DNA of 64,000 bases from CAYVQF01 sp964454015 (lineage in GTDB: Bacteria > Myxococcota_A > Bradymonadia > UBA4248). Shown piece after piece: positions 6,918 through 14,254 of the stretch. The DNA is taken from the NCBI GenBank assembly GCA_964454015.1, contig CAYVQF010000010.1:47554-111553 (forward strand), read 5' to 3'. Each line of letters starts with the position of its first letter. Positions within the stretch are counted from its first letter, which is position 1. Under the pieces are notes generated by a model that saw only the letters and a program-made list of their open reading frames with translations, searched no databases and was not told the origin of the DNA. Made by a program: the position numbers and the translations under genes.

Positions 6918-9365
6918 TCAGCTCCGCACCTCCTGCTCAGGCGGCGCCTCAGAGCGACCACTCAACAGCCCTGCCAAGCCGTGCAGCCTGGGCGAAGCCA
7001 GACGCTCCGGCTCCACGAACACGATATCAGCGAGCTCCGCCACGTTCGACACAAAGTAGAAAGTCATCTCTTTCTTGATGTCGTCCTTGATCTCCGCCAC
7101 ATCGCGCTTGTTGCGCTCAGGCATCACCACCTTGCGAATGCCCGCGCGGTGCGCGGCCAAGACCTTCTCCTTGATCCCTCCCACCGGCAGGATGTGCCCG
7201 CGCAGCGTGATTTCGCCGGTCATCGCAACATCGTTACACACCTTGATGTCCGTAAAAAGGCTCAACAACGCCGTGAAAATGGTTATCCCGGCGCTCGGCC
7301 CGTCCTTCGGCACAGCCCCAGCGGGTACGTGCAAGTGGACGTCGATCCTTCGGTTGAAGTCAGGCGCCAGGTGATAGGCATCACTGCGGCTGCGAATGAA
7401 CGACAGCGCCGCACGCACCGACTCCTGCATCACGTCGCCCAGCTTACCCGTGATCACCAGCTCGCCTTTACCCGGCATGCCAGTCACCTCGATGAACAGA
7501 ATGTCCCCGCCGCTCGGGGTCCAGGCCAAGCCCGTCGCCACCCCAGGCTGCGCCGTCCGCTCCGCTACCTCGTACTCATAACGTTGCGGGCCCAAATAAT
7601 CGCTCAACTGCTCCGCCTCGACCACCACCGTCGCCAAAGCCAGGTCCTTGTCCTTCTCCCGCGCCTCAGCCACCAAAACCGCGACGCCGCGACATACATC
7701 GGCGATGCGCTGCTCCAGCGCCCGCACCCCGGCCTCGCGCGTGTGGTTGCTGATGATGTCCACCAGCGCACCTTCGCTGATCTGCAAATGGGCATCGCTG
7801 ATGCCGTGCGCCGAAAGCTGCTTGGGGATGAGAAACTCGCGCGCTATGGAGACCTTGTCGTGGTGCGTGTAGCCGGGAATCTCGATCACCTCCATGCGAT
7901 CGCGCAGCGGCGCCGAGACCGTGTCCATCTGGTTGGCCGTCGCGATGAACAGCACCTTGGACAAATCCACCGATTGCTCCACGTAGTGGTCGTTGAACTG
8001 GTGGTTCTGTTCCGGATCGAGCACTTCCAACAGCGCCGCCGAAGGATCACCGCGAAAATCCTTACCAACCTTGTCGATCTCGTCGAGCATGATCACCGGA
8101 TTCATGCTCCCCACCTTCCGCAAGGCCTGCACGATCCGCCCGGGGAGCGCACCGACGTAGGTGCGACGATGACCCCGGATCTCCGCCTCGTCGTGCATCC
8201 CGCCCAGGCTGAAGCGGAAAAACTTGCGCCCCAACGCGCGGGCCACCGACTTCCCGAGGCTCGTCTTGCCCACCCCGGGAGGCCCCACGAGACACAAAAT
8301 CGGGCCCTTCATGTCATCCTTGAGTTGGCGTACCGCCAAATACTCGATGATGCGCTTCTTGACCCGATCCAAGTCATAATGGTCCTCGTCGAGAATGCGC
8401 CGCGCCTTCAACACACTCAGATCGTCGAGCGTCGTCACCGCCCACGGGATATCGAGCAGGGTCTCCAAATAGGTGCGCGTCACCCCATACTCACTGGAGG
8501 CCGGCTGCATCAGGCGCAAACGGCTGATCTGCTTGCGGCAAGCCTCCCGCACTTCTTCCGGCATCTCGATGGACTCCGCCTTCTCGGCAAGCTCATCGAT
8601 CTCGCCCCCATCACCGTCCTGCTCACCGAGCTGCTCCCGGATCGCCTTGAGTTGCTGCCGGAGATAATACTCCCGCTGGTTCTTGTCGATCTCTTCCTTG
8701 ATCTGAGACTGGATCTTGTCAGAGACCCGCAGCACCTCGAGCTGGCGAGCGAGAAACTTCAAAACCTTCTGCAGACGCTCCTTGAGCGTCAAGGTCGCCA
8801 AAATCTCTTGCTTCTCCTCGATGGGGACCTCCATGTTGGCCGCAACGAAGTCGCAAAGCTGACCGGGCTCGTTGACCCCCTCCACCATCTGAGACGCCTC
8901 TTTGGGCATCTCAGGGATGAACTTCACCACCTGCTTCGCCGTCCCCTTCAGATTGCGGAACAGGGCCTCCACCTCGACGTCGCGCTCTTGTGACTCTTGC
9001 AGAATCTCAAACTCGCCCTTGAGGTAGTCCTCCTCCTCCACGAAACGGCGCAGGGCAATTCGCTCTTGCCCCTGAATGATCACCGAGTAGTTGTCACTGG
9101 CGATCTTGACCACTTTGATGATGCGAGCGCTGGTCCCCACCTGGTAAAGATCTTCTTCACCCGGTTCATCGACCCGACCCGTCTTCTGGGTCAAGACGGC
9201 GATGGGGATCTCCTTGCGCACGGCCTCCTCGATCAGCCGCACTGACTTGGGTCGCCCCACGGCCAGAGGGATCACCACCTGAGGAAACAACACCGTATTG
9301 CGCAATGGGAGGATCGGCATCTCCACCCATTTCCCGTCCTCACCACCCGCCTTCTGATCAACCAT
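6918..9365 (-). CDS. lon: ATP-dependent protease Lon
   Basis: This 815-residue cytosolic AAA+ serine protease degrades misfolded and regulatory proteins. Domains in order are the LonN substrate-binding domain (starting MPILPLRNTVLFPQVVIPL), a coiled middle part (IKEEIDKNQREYYLRQQLKAI), an AAA+ module with Walker A GPPGVGKTSL and Walker B PVIMLDEIDK, and the protease domain with catalytic Ser in KDGPSAG (about S691) and Lys in the GGIKEK segment (about K734). The ATG at 9365 has AGGAGGA upstream; an in-frame start 22 codons earlier lacks support. Length matches bacterial Lon. It is coupled to the YacG-like gene. Confidence 0.97.
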   Translation of the reverse strand: MVDQKAGGEDGKWVEMPILPLRNTVLFPQVVIPLAVGRPKSVRLIEEAVRKEIPIAVLTQKTGRVDEPGEEDLYQVGTSARIIKVVKIASDNYSVIIQGQERIALRRFVEEEDYLKGEFEILQESQERDVEVEALFRNLKGTAKQVVKFIPEMPKEASQMVEGVNEPGQLCDFVAANMEVPIEEKQEILATLTLKERLQKVLKFLARQLEVLRVSDKIQSQIKEEIDKNQREYYLRQQLKAIREQLGEQDGDGGEIDELAEKAESIEMPEEVREACRKQISRLRLMQPASSEYGVTRTYLETLLDIPWAVTTLDDLSVLKARRILDEDHYDLDRVKKRIIEYLAVRQLKDDMKGPILCLVGPPGVGKTSLGKSVARALGRKFFRFSLGGMHDEAEIRGHRRTYVGALPGRIVQALRKVGSMNPVIMLDEIDKVGKDFRGDPSAALLEVLDPEQNHQFNDHYVEQSVDLSKVLFIATANQMDTVSAPLRDRMEVIEIPGYTHHDKVSIAREFLIPKQLSAHGISDAHLQISEGALVDIISNHTREAGVRALEQRIADVCRGVAVLVAEAREKDKDLALATVVVEAEQLSDYLGPQRYEYEVAERTAQPGVATGLAWTPSGGDILFIEVTGMPGKGELVITGKLGDVMQESVRAALSFIRSRSDAYHLAPDFNRRIDVHLHVPAGAVPKDGPSAGITIFTALLSLFTDIKVCNDVAMTGEITLRGHILPVGGIKEKVLAAHRAGIRKVVMPERNKRDVAEIKDDIKKEMTFYFVSNVAELADIVFVEPERLASPRLHGLAGLLSGRSEAPPEQEVRS

Positions 9366-9431
9366 GCATTCCTCCTGCGGCACCTGACCACCCAAATTAC
9401 GCACGCACCTTTGCAAAGCGCAACTCCGCAC

Positions 9432-9459
9432 ATCCTATGCACATCGTGGCGACATGCAA
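9432..9459 (-). promoter_or_regulatory. Putative promoter for lon-yacG
   Basis: Minus-strand TTGCAT (9459-9454), a 16-base spacer, then TAGGAT (9437-9432), about 65 bases before the lon ATG. Both boxes are partial matches to sigma-70. I see no convincing heat-shock (sigma-32 or CIRCE) element. Confidence 0.4.
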
Positions 9460-9465
9460 GACCTG

Positions 9466-9500
9466 CCAAGAAAAGGAGGCGCACTTCGAAAGGGTGCGCC
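9466..9500 (-). terminator. Intrinsic terminator after the racemase gene
   Basis: On the minus strand, GGCGCAC (9500-9494) pairs with GTGCGCC (9484-9478) around a 9-base loop, then comes a T-rich tail (TCCTTTTCTT). It lies 6 bases after the racemase stop codon and separates the acetyltransferase-racemase unit from lon. Confidence 0.7.
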
Positions 9501-9506
9501 GCCCCT

Positions 9507-10688
9507 TCAGCTCGCCTGAAGACCCACCAAGGGCGCCTTCTCCGCGTGAAGCATCGGCGCGATCGACGCGGGAACCCCGCGATAGGGCGCCTCTTCTTCG
9601 TCAACCACGCTCGCGCAGGGCACGAAGACTTTCTCCGTGTAGCGATTGTTCATCAACCGCACCAGAGAAGCATAGTTGGGTCTGAAGCGCATCAAGTCAC
9701 CCACCTGCACCCCAATCGGACTCTCACCGAGGTTGACCACCGTCAGATCGCTGCTCGCACCAGCAATGCTGAACTGCGCATTCAGCGGGGTCAAACCAGA
9801 CACCTCCGTGTCCACCTGCCCCACGGTCACGATGGCGCGAAAGCCCCGCTGACCCGGATTGAGATCCCGACTCTGGACAAAATCGAAAGGCGCCAGACCA
9901 CCCGGCTCAGCCGACACATAGAGGCTCTTCTCCTTGATCTCGACGATCTCCGCCTCGACCGTCACCGCGTCATCGCGTAAACCCGGCAAAGAACCACCGC
10001 CCAACAAATCCGTCCCCAAAAAGATGCTCTCGCCAATGCGAAAATGATTCATCCGTCGCGGCACTTGATTGCGCTGCAGCAGTGGCAATACGGCGCTCGT
10101 GCCGGCGCTCACGAAAGGAATCTGACGGTTGAACTTCAACTCCAACAGCTCCCGATACAGGACCAACTGGGTGAGCTGATCCACATTGGGCACCACCCCG
10201 GAGAGACAGCCCAGGTTCGCCCCGATACCCAAAACCCTAATGTGCTCCAGCCGAAAAATGCGCTCGTAATACGAAACCAGGGAGCTCGGCAATATCCCCT
10301 CCCGTAGATCCCCAAGCTCGATCATGATCACCACGCCGTGCACCTTGCCCTGACGCTTGGCCGCCTCGTTGAGTGCCAAAATGATCTCCAACTCCGAGTT
10401 CAAACTGGCATCGCTCAGGCGCACCACATCGTCTACCGCCGACAAGTGAGGCAGCCGCAAAAACCAAAACTCCGTTTCAGGCATCACCTCTGCGGCCGCC
10501 ACCAAGTTCGCCAGCCGAGACTCCCCAATGGAATGCACGCCGAGCTGCGCCAACATCCGGTAGGCATCGGGATAGCCACAAAAAAGCTTGGTCACCACGG
10601 TCCAGTGGGCATCGTGTTGCCGCATCCAACCATCGATCACCGCCAGATTATGGCGCAGCGCTTCACCATGTAGCGTCACGCGATTCAT
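9507..10688 (-). CDS. PLP-dependent amino-acid racemase of the COG3457 (YhfX/ornithine racemase) type
   Basis: This 393-residue protein has an alanine-racemase-type N-terminal TIM barrel. It starts at NRVTLHGEALRHNLAVIDGW, and WTVVTKLFCGY carries the presumed PLP lysine. Downstream segments such as GVHSIGESRLANL, VVIMIELGDLREGI, VLGIGANLGCLSGVVP, FVSAGTSAVLPLL and MNHFRIGESIFLGTD match the predicted amino-acid racemase group COG3457. That group includes ornithine racemase and YhfX and differs from canonical Alr. The start ATG overlaps the stop of the upstream acetyltransferase by four bases (ATGA). The substrate is unknown: ornithine or another basic amino acid is possible, and there is no ornithine-aminomutase gene nearby. 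A terminator follows. Confidence 0.85.
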   Translation of the reverse strand: MNRVTLHGEALRHNLAVIDGWMRQHDAHWTVVTKLFCGYPDAYRMLAQLGVHSIGESRLANLVAAAEVMPETEFWFLRLPHLSAVDDVVRLSDASLNSELEIILALNEAAKRQGKVHGVVIMIELGDLREGILPSSLVSYYERIFRLEHIRVLGIGANLGCLSGVVPNVDQLTQLVLYRELLELKFNRQIPFVSAGTSAVLPLLQRNQVPRRMNHFRIGESIFLGTDLLGGGSLPGLRDDAVTVEAEIVEIKEKSLYVSAEPGGLAPFDFVQSRDLNPGQRGFRAIVTVGQVDTEVSGLTPLNAQFSIAGASSDLTVVNLGESPIGVQVGDLMRFRPNYASLVRLMNNRYTEKVFVPCASVVDEEEAPYRGVPASIAPMLHAEKAPLVGLQAS

Positions 10689-11152
10689 GGGTAGTACCTC
10701 ATCTCTTTGTACTTGCTCTGAAAACCCAGACGCTCATAGAGCCTCTGCGCCGGATTGTCGTTGTCGACGTGTAGCTTCACCGCCCCAGCGCACTGCCCGA
10801 TGGCTGCGCGACAGATCTTCCCTCCCAGACCTTGGCCACGCATCTCCGGCGACACCGACACGAAAAGCAATAGATTCTCCGGGATATAGCCCGCCATCTG
10901 CGTCCGCAACATCAACAGCGCCCCACCGATCTCACCAGAAGCCTCGGCCAACACCAGAAATCCCTGCGCCGGAGTCACATCCAAAGCGTAGCGCAACGCG
11001 CTCTCGACATCGGCCAAGCTGTCCTCATAGGGCTTCATCGTCTCGTGAAAAAATGCGCACACCCGCGCCAGCGGCGCCCACGCCGGCAGATCAGCCAGCG
11101 ACTCCACCTTGATGAGACGTAGGCCTTCTTGCTCCAAGACAGAAATCGTCAT
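10685..11152 (-). CDS. GNAT-family N-acetyltransferase
   Basis: This 155-residue GNAT protein has the acetyl-CoA pyrophosphate-binding motif VSPEMRGQGLGGKICRAAI (R/Q-x-x-G-x-G/A), preceded by strand ENLLLFVSV. The C-terminal DNDNPAQRLYERLGFQ is the typical motif B. The ATG at 11152 has GGAGAG seven bases upstream; an in-frame GTG/ATG ten codons further up is less likely. Four-base overlap with the racemase gene indicates coupled translation, so it may acetylate the racemase product or a related amine (inference). Alternatives such as a ribosomal-protein acetyltransferase cannot be excluded. Confidence 0.85.
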   Translation of the reverse strand: MTISVLEQEGLRLIKVESLADLPAWAPLARVCAFFHETMKPYEDSLADVESALRYALDVTPAQGFLVLAEASGEIGGALLMLRTQMAGYIPENLLLFVSVSPEMRGQGLGGKICRAAIGQCAGAVKLHVDNDNPAQRLYERLGFQSKYKEMRYYP

Positions 11153-11617
11153 CGCGAACTCTCCTCTCCCGACAGACACCACGGCCTATGCGGCAGCAGC
11201 CACCTCTTCGGGACACGTTTGGGAAGCCAACACAAAAACTTCGGCGAACAGACAAAAAAGGTCGCGCCGCTTCAGGCTTCTCAACAATTCAAACGGCACG
11301 TCGCCAGTCTTGGTGCAGCATTTTAGAACATCCATATTCGGCTGTCCACATAGAATCTGCACTTTCTTGCTTCATCACCTAACTTTCCCCACCAAATATG
11401 ACTTTCCCTTGATTCAGCACCATCAAGAGCACACCACGCTTGAAGCCTGCGACACTGCCAAAGCCAGGCCTACACCAGACAATAGCCTCGCAAAAATTTC
11501 CTCCCAAGCTGCGTCAACGAATAATGAATGCTATGATCTCAATGCGAATGCCAAGCAGCGCACTTCTTCCCCCGCTGCACCACATCGCCACCCAACCCCG
11601 TCAAGGATCCACCCACC
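11153..11617. other. Intergenic region, relatively AT-rich
   Basis: About 465 bases between the divergent acetyltransferase and PATAN-domain genes, visibly richer in A and T than its surroundings (for example 11310-11410). I see no supportable coding frame, RNA gene or long inverted repeat. It should carry promoters in both directions; the best plus-strand candidate is the extended -10 box at 11529-11537. Confidence 0.5.
11529..11537 (+). promoter_or_regulatory. Putative extended -10 promoter element
   Basis: TGC followed by TATGAT (11532-11537) forms an extended -10 box with a 5 of 6 match. No good -35 box lies at the right distance. It would give a leader of about 75 bases before the TTG start of the PATAN-domain gene. 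Confidence 0.4.
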
Positions 11618-14176
11618 TTGAAAAGTGTCCTCCTCGTCGATATCAGCGATATGCGTACCCAGGCTGTGGTGGACGCCCTCGCTGCCACCCAATGCCACAC
11701 CAGGACCTTGGACTCCTGGGCAGCCGCCGCAGAAGACCTCACCCACCTCCAACCGGATCTCATCGTCTTCGGCCTCGAAGCCCTGCTCGCCGAAGGCCCC
11801 GACACCCTCTGGTCAGCCTCCTGGATGCTGAGCACCTTTCACATCCCGGCCCTCCTCATCTATAGCGCCAACCACAGCCGAGACATCGAAAACATCGCCG
11901 TCGACGCCCACTTCTCGGCCTACCTCGAATGGCCCGCGCCGGCGACCACCCTGGTCGCGCGCCTCAACCAATGCGTCCCTGGCATCGCCATCCTGCCGCC
12001 ACACCAACGCGCCGAAGGAGCTCACCCCTTCCCTGAGGCCTACCCCGACACCAACCCTTCCCTCACGGCGCTCCCCGCCTGGCTCGACACCGAAGCCGAA
12101 CGCAGCCCACCCGAGGGTCGCGTCGTCATCCCATTGCCCACCCTGTCGAGCGGCTCCCTCGCCGAAATCAGCCTGCCACGCTTGCTCTATTTACTCGCCA
12201 TTCAACGCCGCAGCGGCGAGCTCAGCCTCGAATCCAACACCGCCAAGCTCGACATCGCCTTGCACGCCGGCATGCCATGCATCAACACCGCCTCGGCACG
12301 AGACCTACAACCCTTCTTCGGCGCCTTCGCATGGAAAGAGGGGAGCTTCCGCTTCGTGTGGAACAAGGTGCCCCAGCAACAGTGCCAGGCCGTCTTCCCC
12401 CTCCTCTACGACGGCATCAAACGCAGCCACTCCCTCAATCGCCTGATGCAACTCCTCCAGGATGACGAACAGCGCTACCCTGCCTACACCACCCTCGCCG
12501 TCACCCGCCGCCAAATCTTGCAACCCATCCCGCGCATCGACCACCTCCTGAACGCCTCGCAAGGCTTCGAAAAGCTCCGCGAACTCTTTGCCCGCAGCGT
12601 CCTCACCGCCGAGGATGCCGTCGCCCTCGTCTTCGCAAAGGTCACCGACACCATCCTCTTCTTCGCCAGGGCCCAAGCGGCGCCAGTCAGCCTCATCTAC
12701 CAGCTCGCCCAACGCCAAAGCACCTCTGACGCCACGGCCTTTGCCAAAGCGCCACAAGCGGGCACGGCCATCGCCATCGCGACCCTCCCACCGGAGAAAG
12801 CGCAGCGGCTCGTCTTCCTCGAAGCCATCCTCGCCACCCTCATCGAGTCCGATCCTTATACCGCCATCGGCTTGGAGAGTGGCTGCGGCCCAGAAGCCGT
12901 CACCCAAGCCATCCGCAGCTTCAGACAGCAGATCTTCAAGCTGGATCCCGAACTCGAGCCCCCACCACTGCGCATCACCCTCCGCCTCATCGACGCCGCA
13001 CTCCGCGACGCCTCGGTCTTGCTCTGTGCCCAAGAAAGCGACTGCACAGAAGACTTTGAGTGGACATTCAATGGCTTCGAGCCAACCGCCGCAAGCCACA
13101 ACCCCAACCCACCGCGCAACCGCAGCCTCGACCTCCTCGCCGAAACGGCCCCCCGCAGCGAAGCCGAAGAAGTTCTCCTCGCCGGGCTCCAACTGCGCCT
13201 CACCCAGCTCACCCGCGAGAACCCCTACCAAACCTTCAGCCTCCAACCAGGATGTGGCGAAGAGGCCGTGCGCGACGCCTTTTTGCGCGTCGGCGAAGAA
13301 CATCACCCCGATCGCTACGCCAACCACCCGGCACCCAGCATCCAACGCGCCGCCATCTATGTCTACGGCGCCCTCCACGCCGCCTACGAACACCTCTTGC
13401 GCGCCGAGAAACTGACCGCCCGCAGCCCCCGTCCCCACGTCCCCCCCAAAGCCCAACCCGCCCTCAGCCTACAAGACACCCTCAAAGCCATGGCCCTGGC
13501 CGAACGCAACCTCACCAAGGGGCACCGGGCCACCCCGACCCTCGCGCCACCGCCCCCAGCTCGCACCGCCCCAACGGCGACGAGCCCTGCATCGTCCCCG
13601 CCCGCCAAAGACCCCACCCCGGCGCGCGCACGCCCAACGCCCGTGGATCCACAGCCCCCACCTGCCGTGAAAGGAGCCCCTGGGGCCAAGGCAACCACCC
13701 GCGCCGCACCGCCCACTCCGCAACGCCCAAGTCAGGTGACGGAGGCGACGCGCCCAAAGTCGGCACCGGAGATCTTTCGCCGCGCCGTGCGTTTGCTCCG
13801 TGAGGAGCGTCTGCAGGAAGCGTCACAGGTCCTGGCCGAGGCCATCCAGCTTGACCCGGAGAAAGAGACCTACCGCGTCTACCAGATCTGGGCCCAACAC
13901 CTGGCCGGCGACATAAACCTCCAGGATGCAAAGGCTTTTATGAAGAGAGCCTTGCCACAGCCTGAGTCGCAGGAGGCTGCAGCCCTCTTCCTTGGCACCC
14001 TCTACCTCCGCGATCAAGACATCGTCCGGGCCAACCGAGTCCTCCAGGAGGCCCACCAGCGTTTCCCCAACAACGTCGAGATTGAACGCGCCCTGCGTCT
14101 GGTTCGCAGCCGGCACCAGCCGACCGAGTCGACCAGCATCGGTGGCTTCGTGCGCCGCCTCCTCGACGGGAGCTAG
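11618..14176 (+). CDS. Multidomain regulator: receiver-like, PATAN (DUF4388), J-like and TPR regions
   Basis: This is an 852-residue cytoplasmic protein. Residues 1-120 resemble a response-regulator receiver (KSVLLVDISD at the start), but the usual phosphoacceptor Asp is missing (DLIVFGLEAL), so it is probably a pseudo-receiver. Residues about 178-250 fit PATAN/DUF4388 (LAEISLPRLLYLLAIQRRSG, then FGAFAWKEGSFRF), a domain common in Myxococcota signalling proteins. Around residues 525-595 there is a DnaJ-like stretch with HHPDRY (an HPD motif). A Pro/Ala-rich linker (about 610-700) leads to TPR-like repeats (EIFRRAVRLLREERLQEASQVLAEAIQLDP). The start is TTG with AAGGAT upstream; no ATG lies near the N-terminus. 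It may be a chaperone-linked signalling adaptor (inference). Confidence 0.75.
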   Translation: MKSVLLVDISDMRTQAVVDALAATQCHTRTLDSWAAAAEDLTHLQPDLIVFGLEALLAEGPDTLWSASWMLSTFHIPALLIYSANHSRDIENIAVDAHFSAYLEWPAPATTLVARLNQCVPGIAILPPHQRAEGAHPFPEAYPDTNPSLTALPAWLDTEAERSPPEGRVVIPLPTLSSGSLAEISLPRLLYLLAIQRRSGELSLESNTAKLDIALHAGMPCINTASARDLQPFFGAFAWKEGSFRFVWNKVPQQQCQAVFPLLYDGIKRSHSLNRLMQLLQDDEQRYPAYTTLAVTRRQILQPIPRIDHLLNASQGFEKLRELFARSVLTAEDAVALVFAKVTDTILFFARAQAAPVSLIYQLAQRQSTSDATAFAKAPQAGTAIAIATLPPEKAQRLVFLEAILATLIESDPYTAIGLESGCGPEAVTQAIRSFRQQIFKLDPELEPPPLRITLRLIDAALRDASVLLCAQESDCTEDFEWTFNGFEPTAASHNPNPPRNRSLDLLAETAPRSEAEEVLLAGLQLRLTQLTRENPYQTFSLQPGCGEEAVRDAFLRVGEEHHPDRYANHPAPSIQRAAIYVYGALHAAYEHLLRAEKLTARSPRPHVPPKAQPALSLQDTLKAMALAERNLTKGHRATPTLAPPPPARTAPTATSPASSPPAKDPTPARARPTPVDPQPPPAVKGAPGAKATTRAAPPTPQRPSQVTEATRPKSAPEIFRRAVRLLREERLQEASQVLAEAIQLDPEKETYRVYQIWAQHLAGDINLQDAKAFMKRALPQPESQEAAALFLGTLYLRDQDIVRANRVLQEAHQRFPNNVEIERALRLVRSRHQPTESTSIGGFVRRLLDGS

Positions 14177-14254
14177 GCCGCCAAGCCTCGAGCCCTTTGA
14201 CGAGGCCTCAGCCAGACCCTATATCCATCGCAGACCAACGCAACGAGGTGGCTC

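Noticed and set aside
6549..7078. Overlapping short plus-strand frames through the tRNA and terminator
   Set aside because: They read through the mature tRNA-Pro and its terminator hairpin, so translation is not plausible.
6981..8993. 670-codon open frame on the plus strand opposite lon
   Set aside because: It lies wholly antisense to an intact, motif-rich lon gene; its translation is His/Arg/Leu-rich low-complexity with no recognisable domain, as expected of a GC-rich shadow frame.
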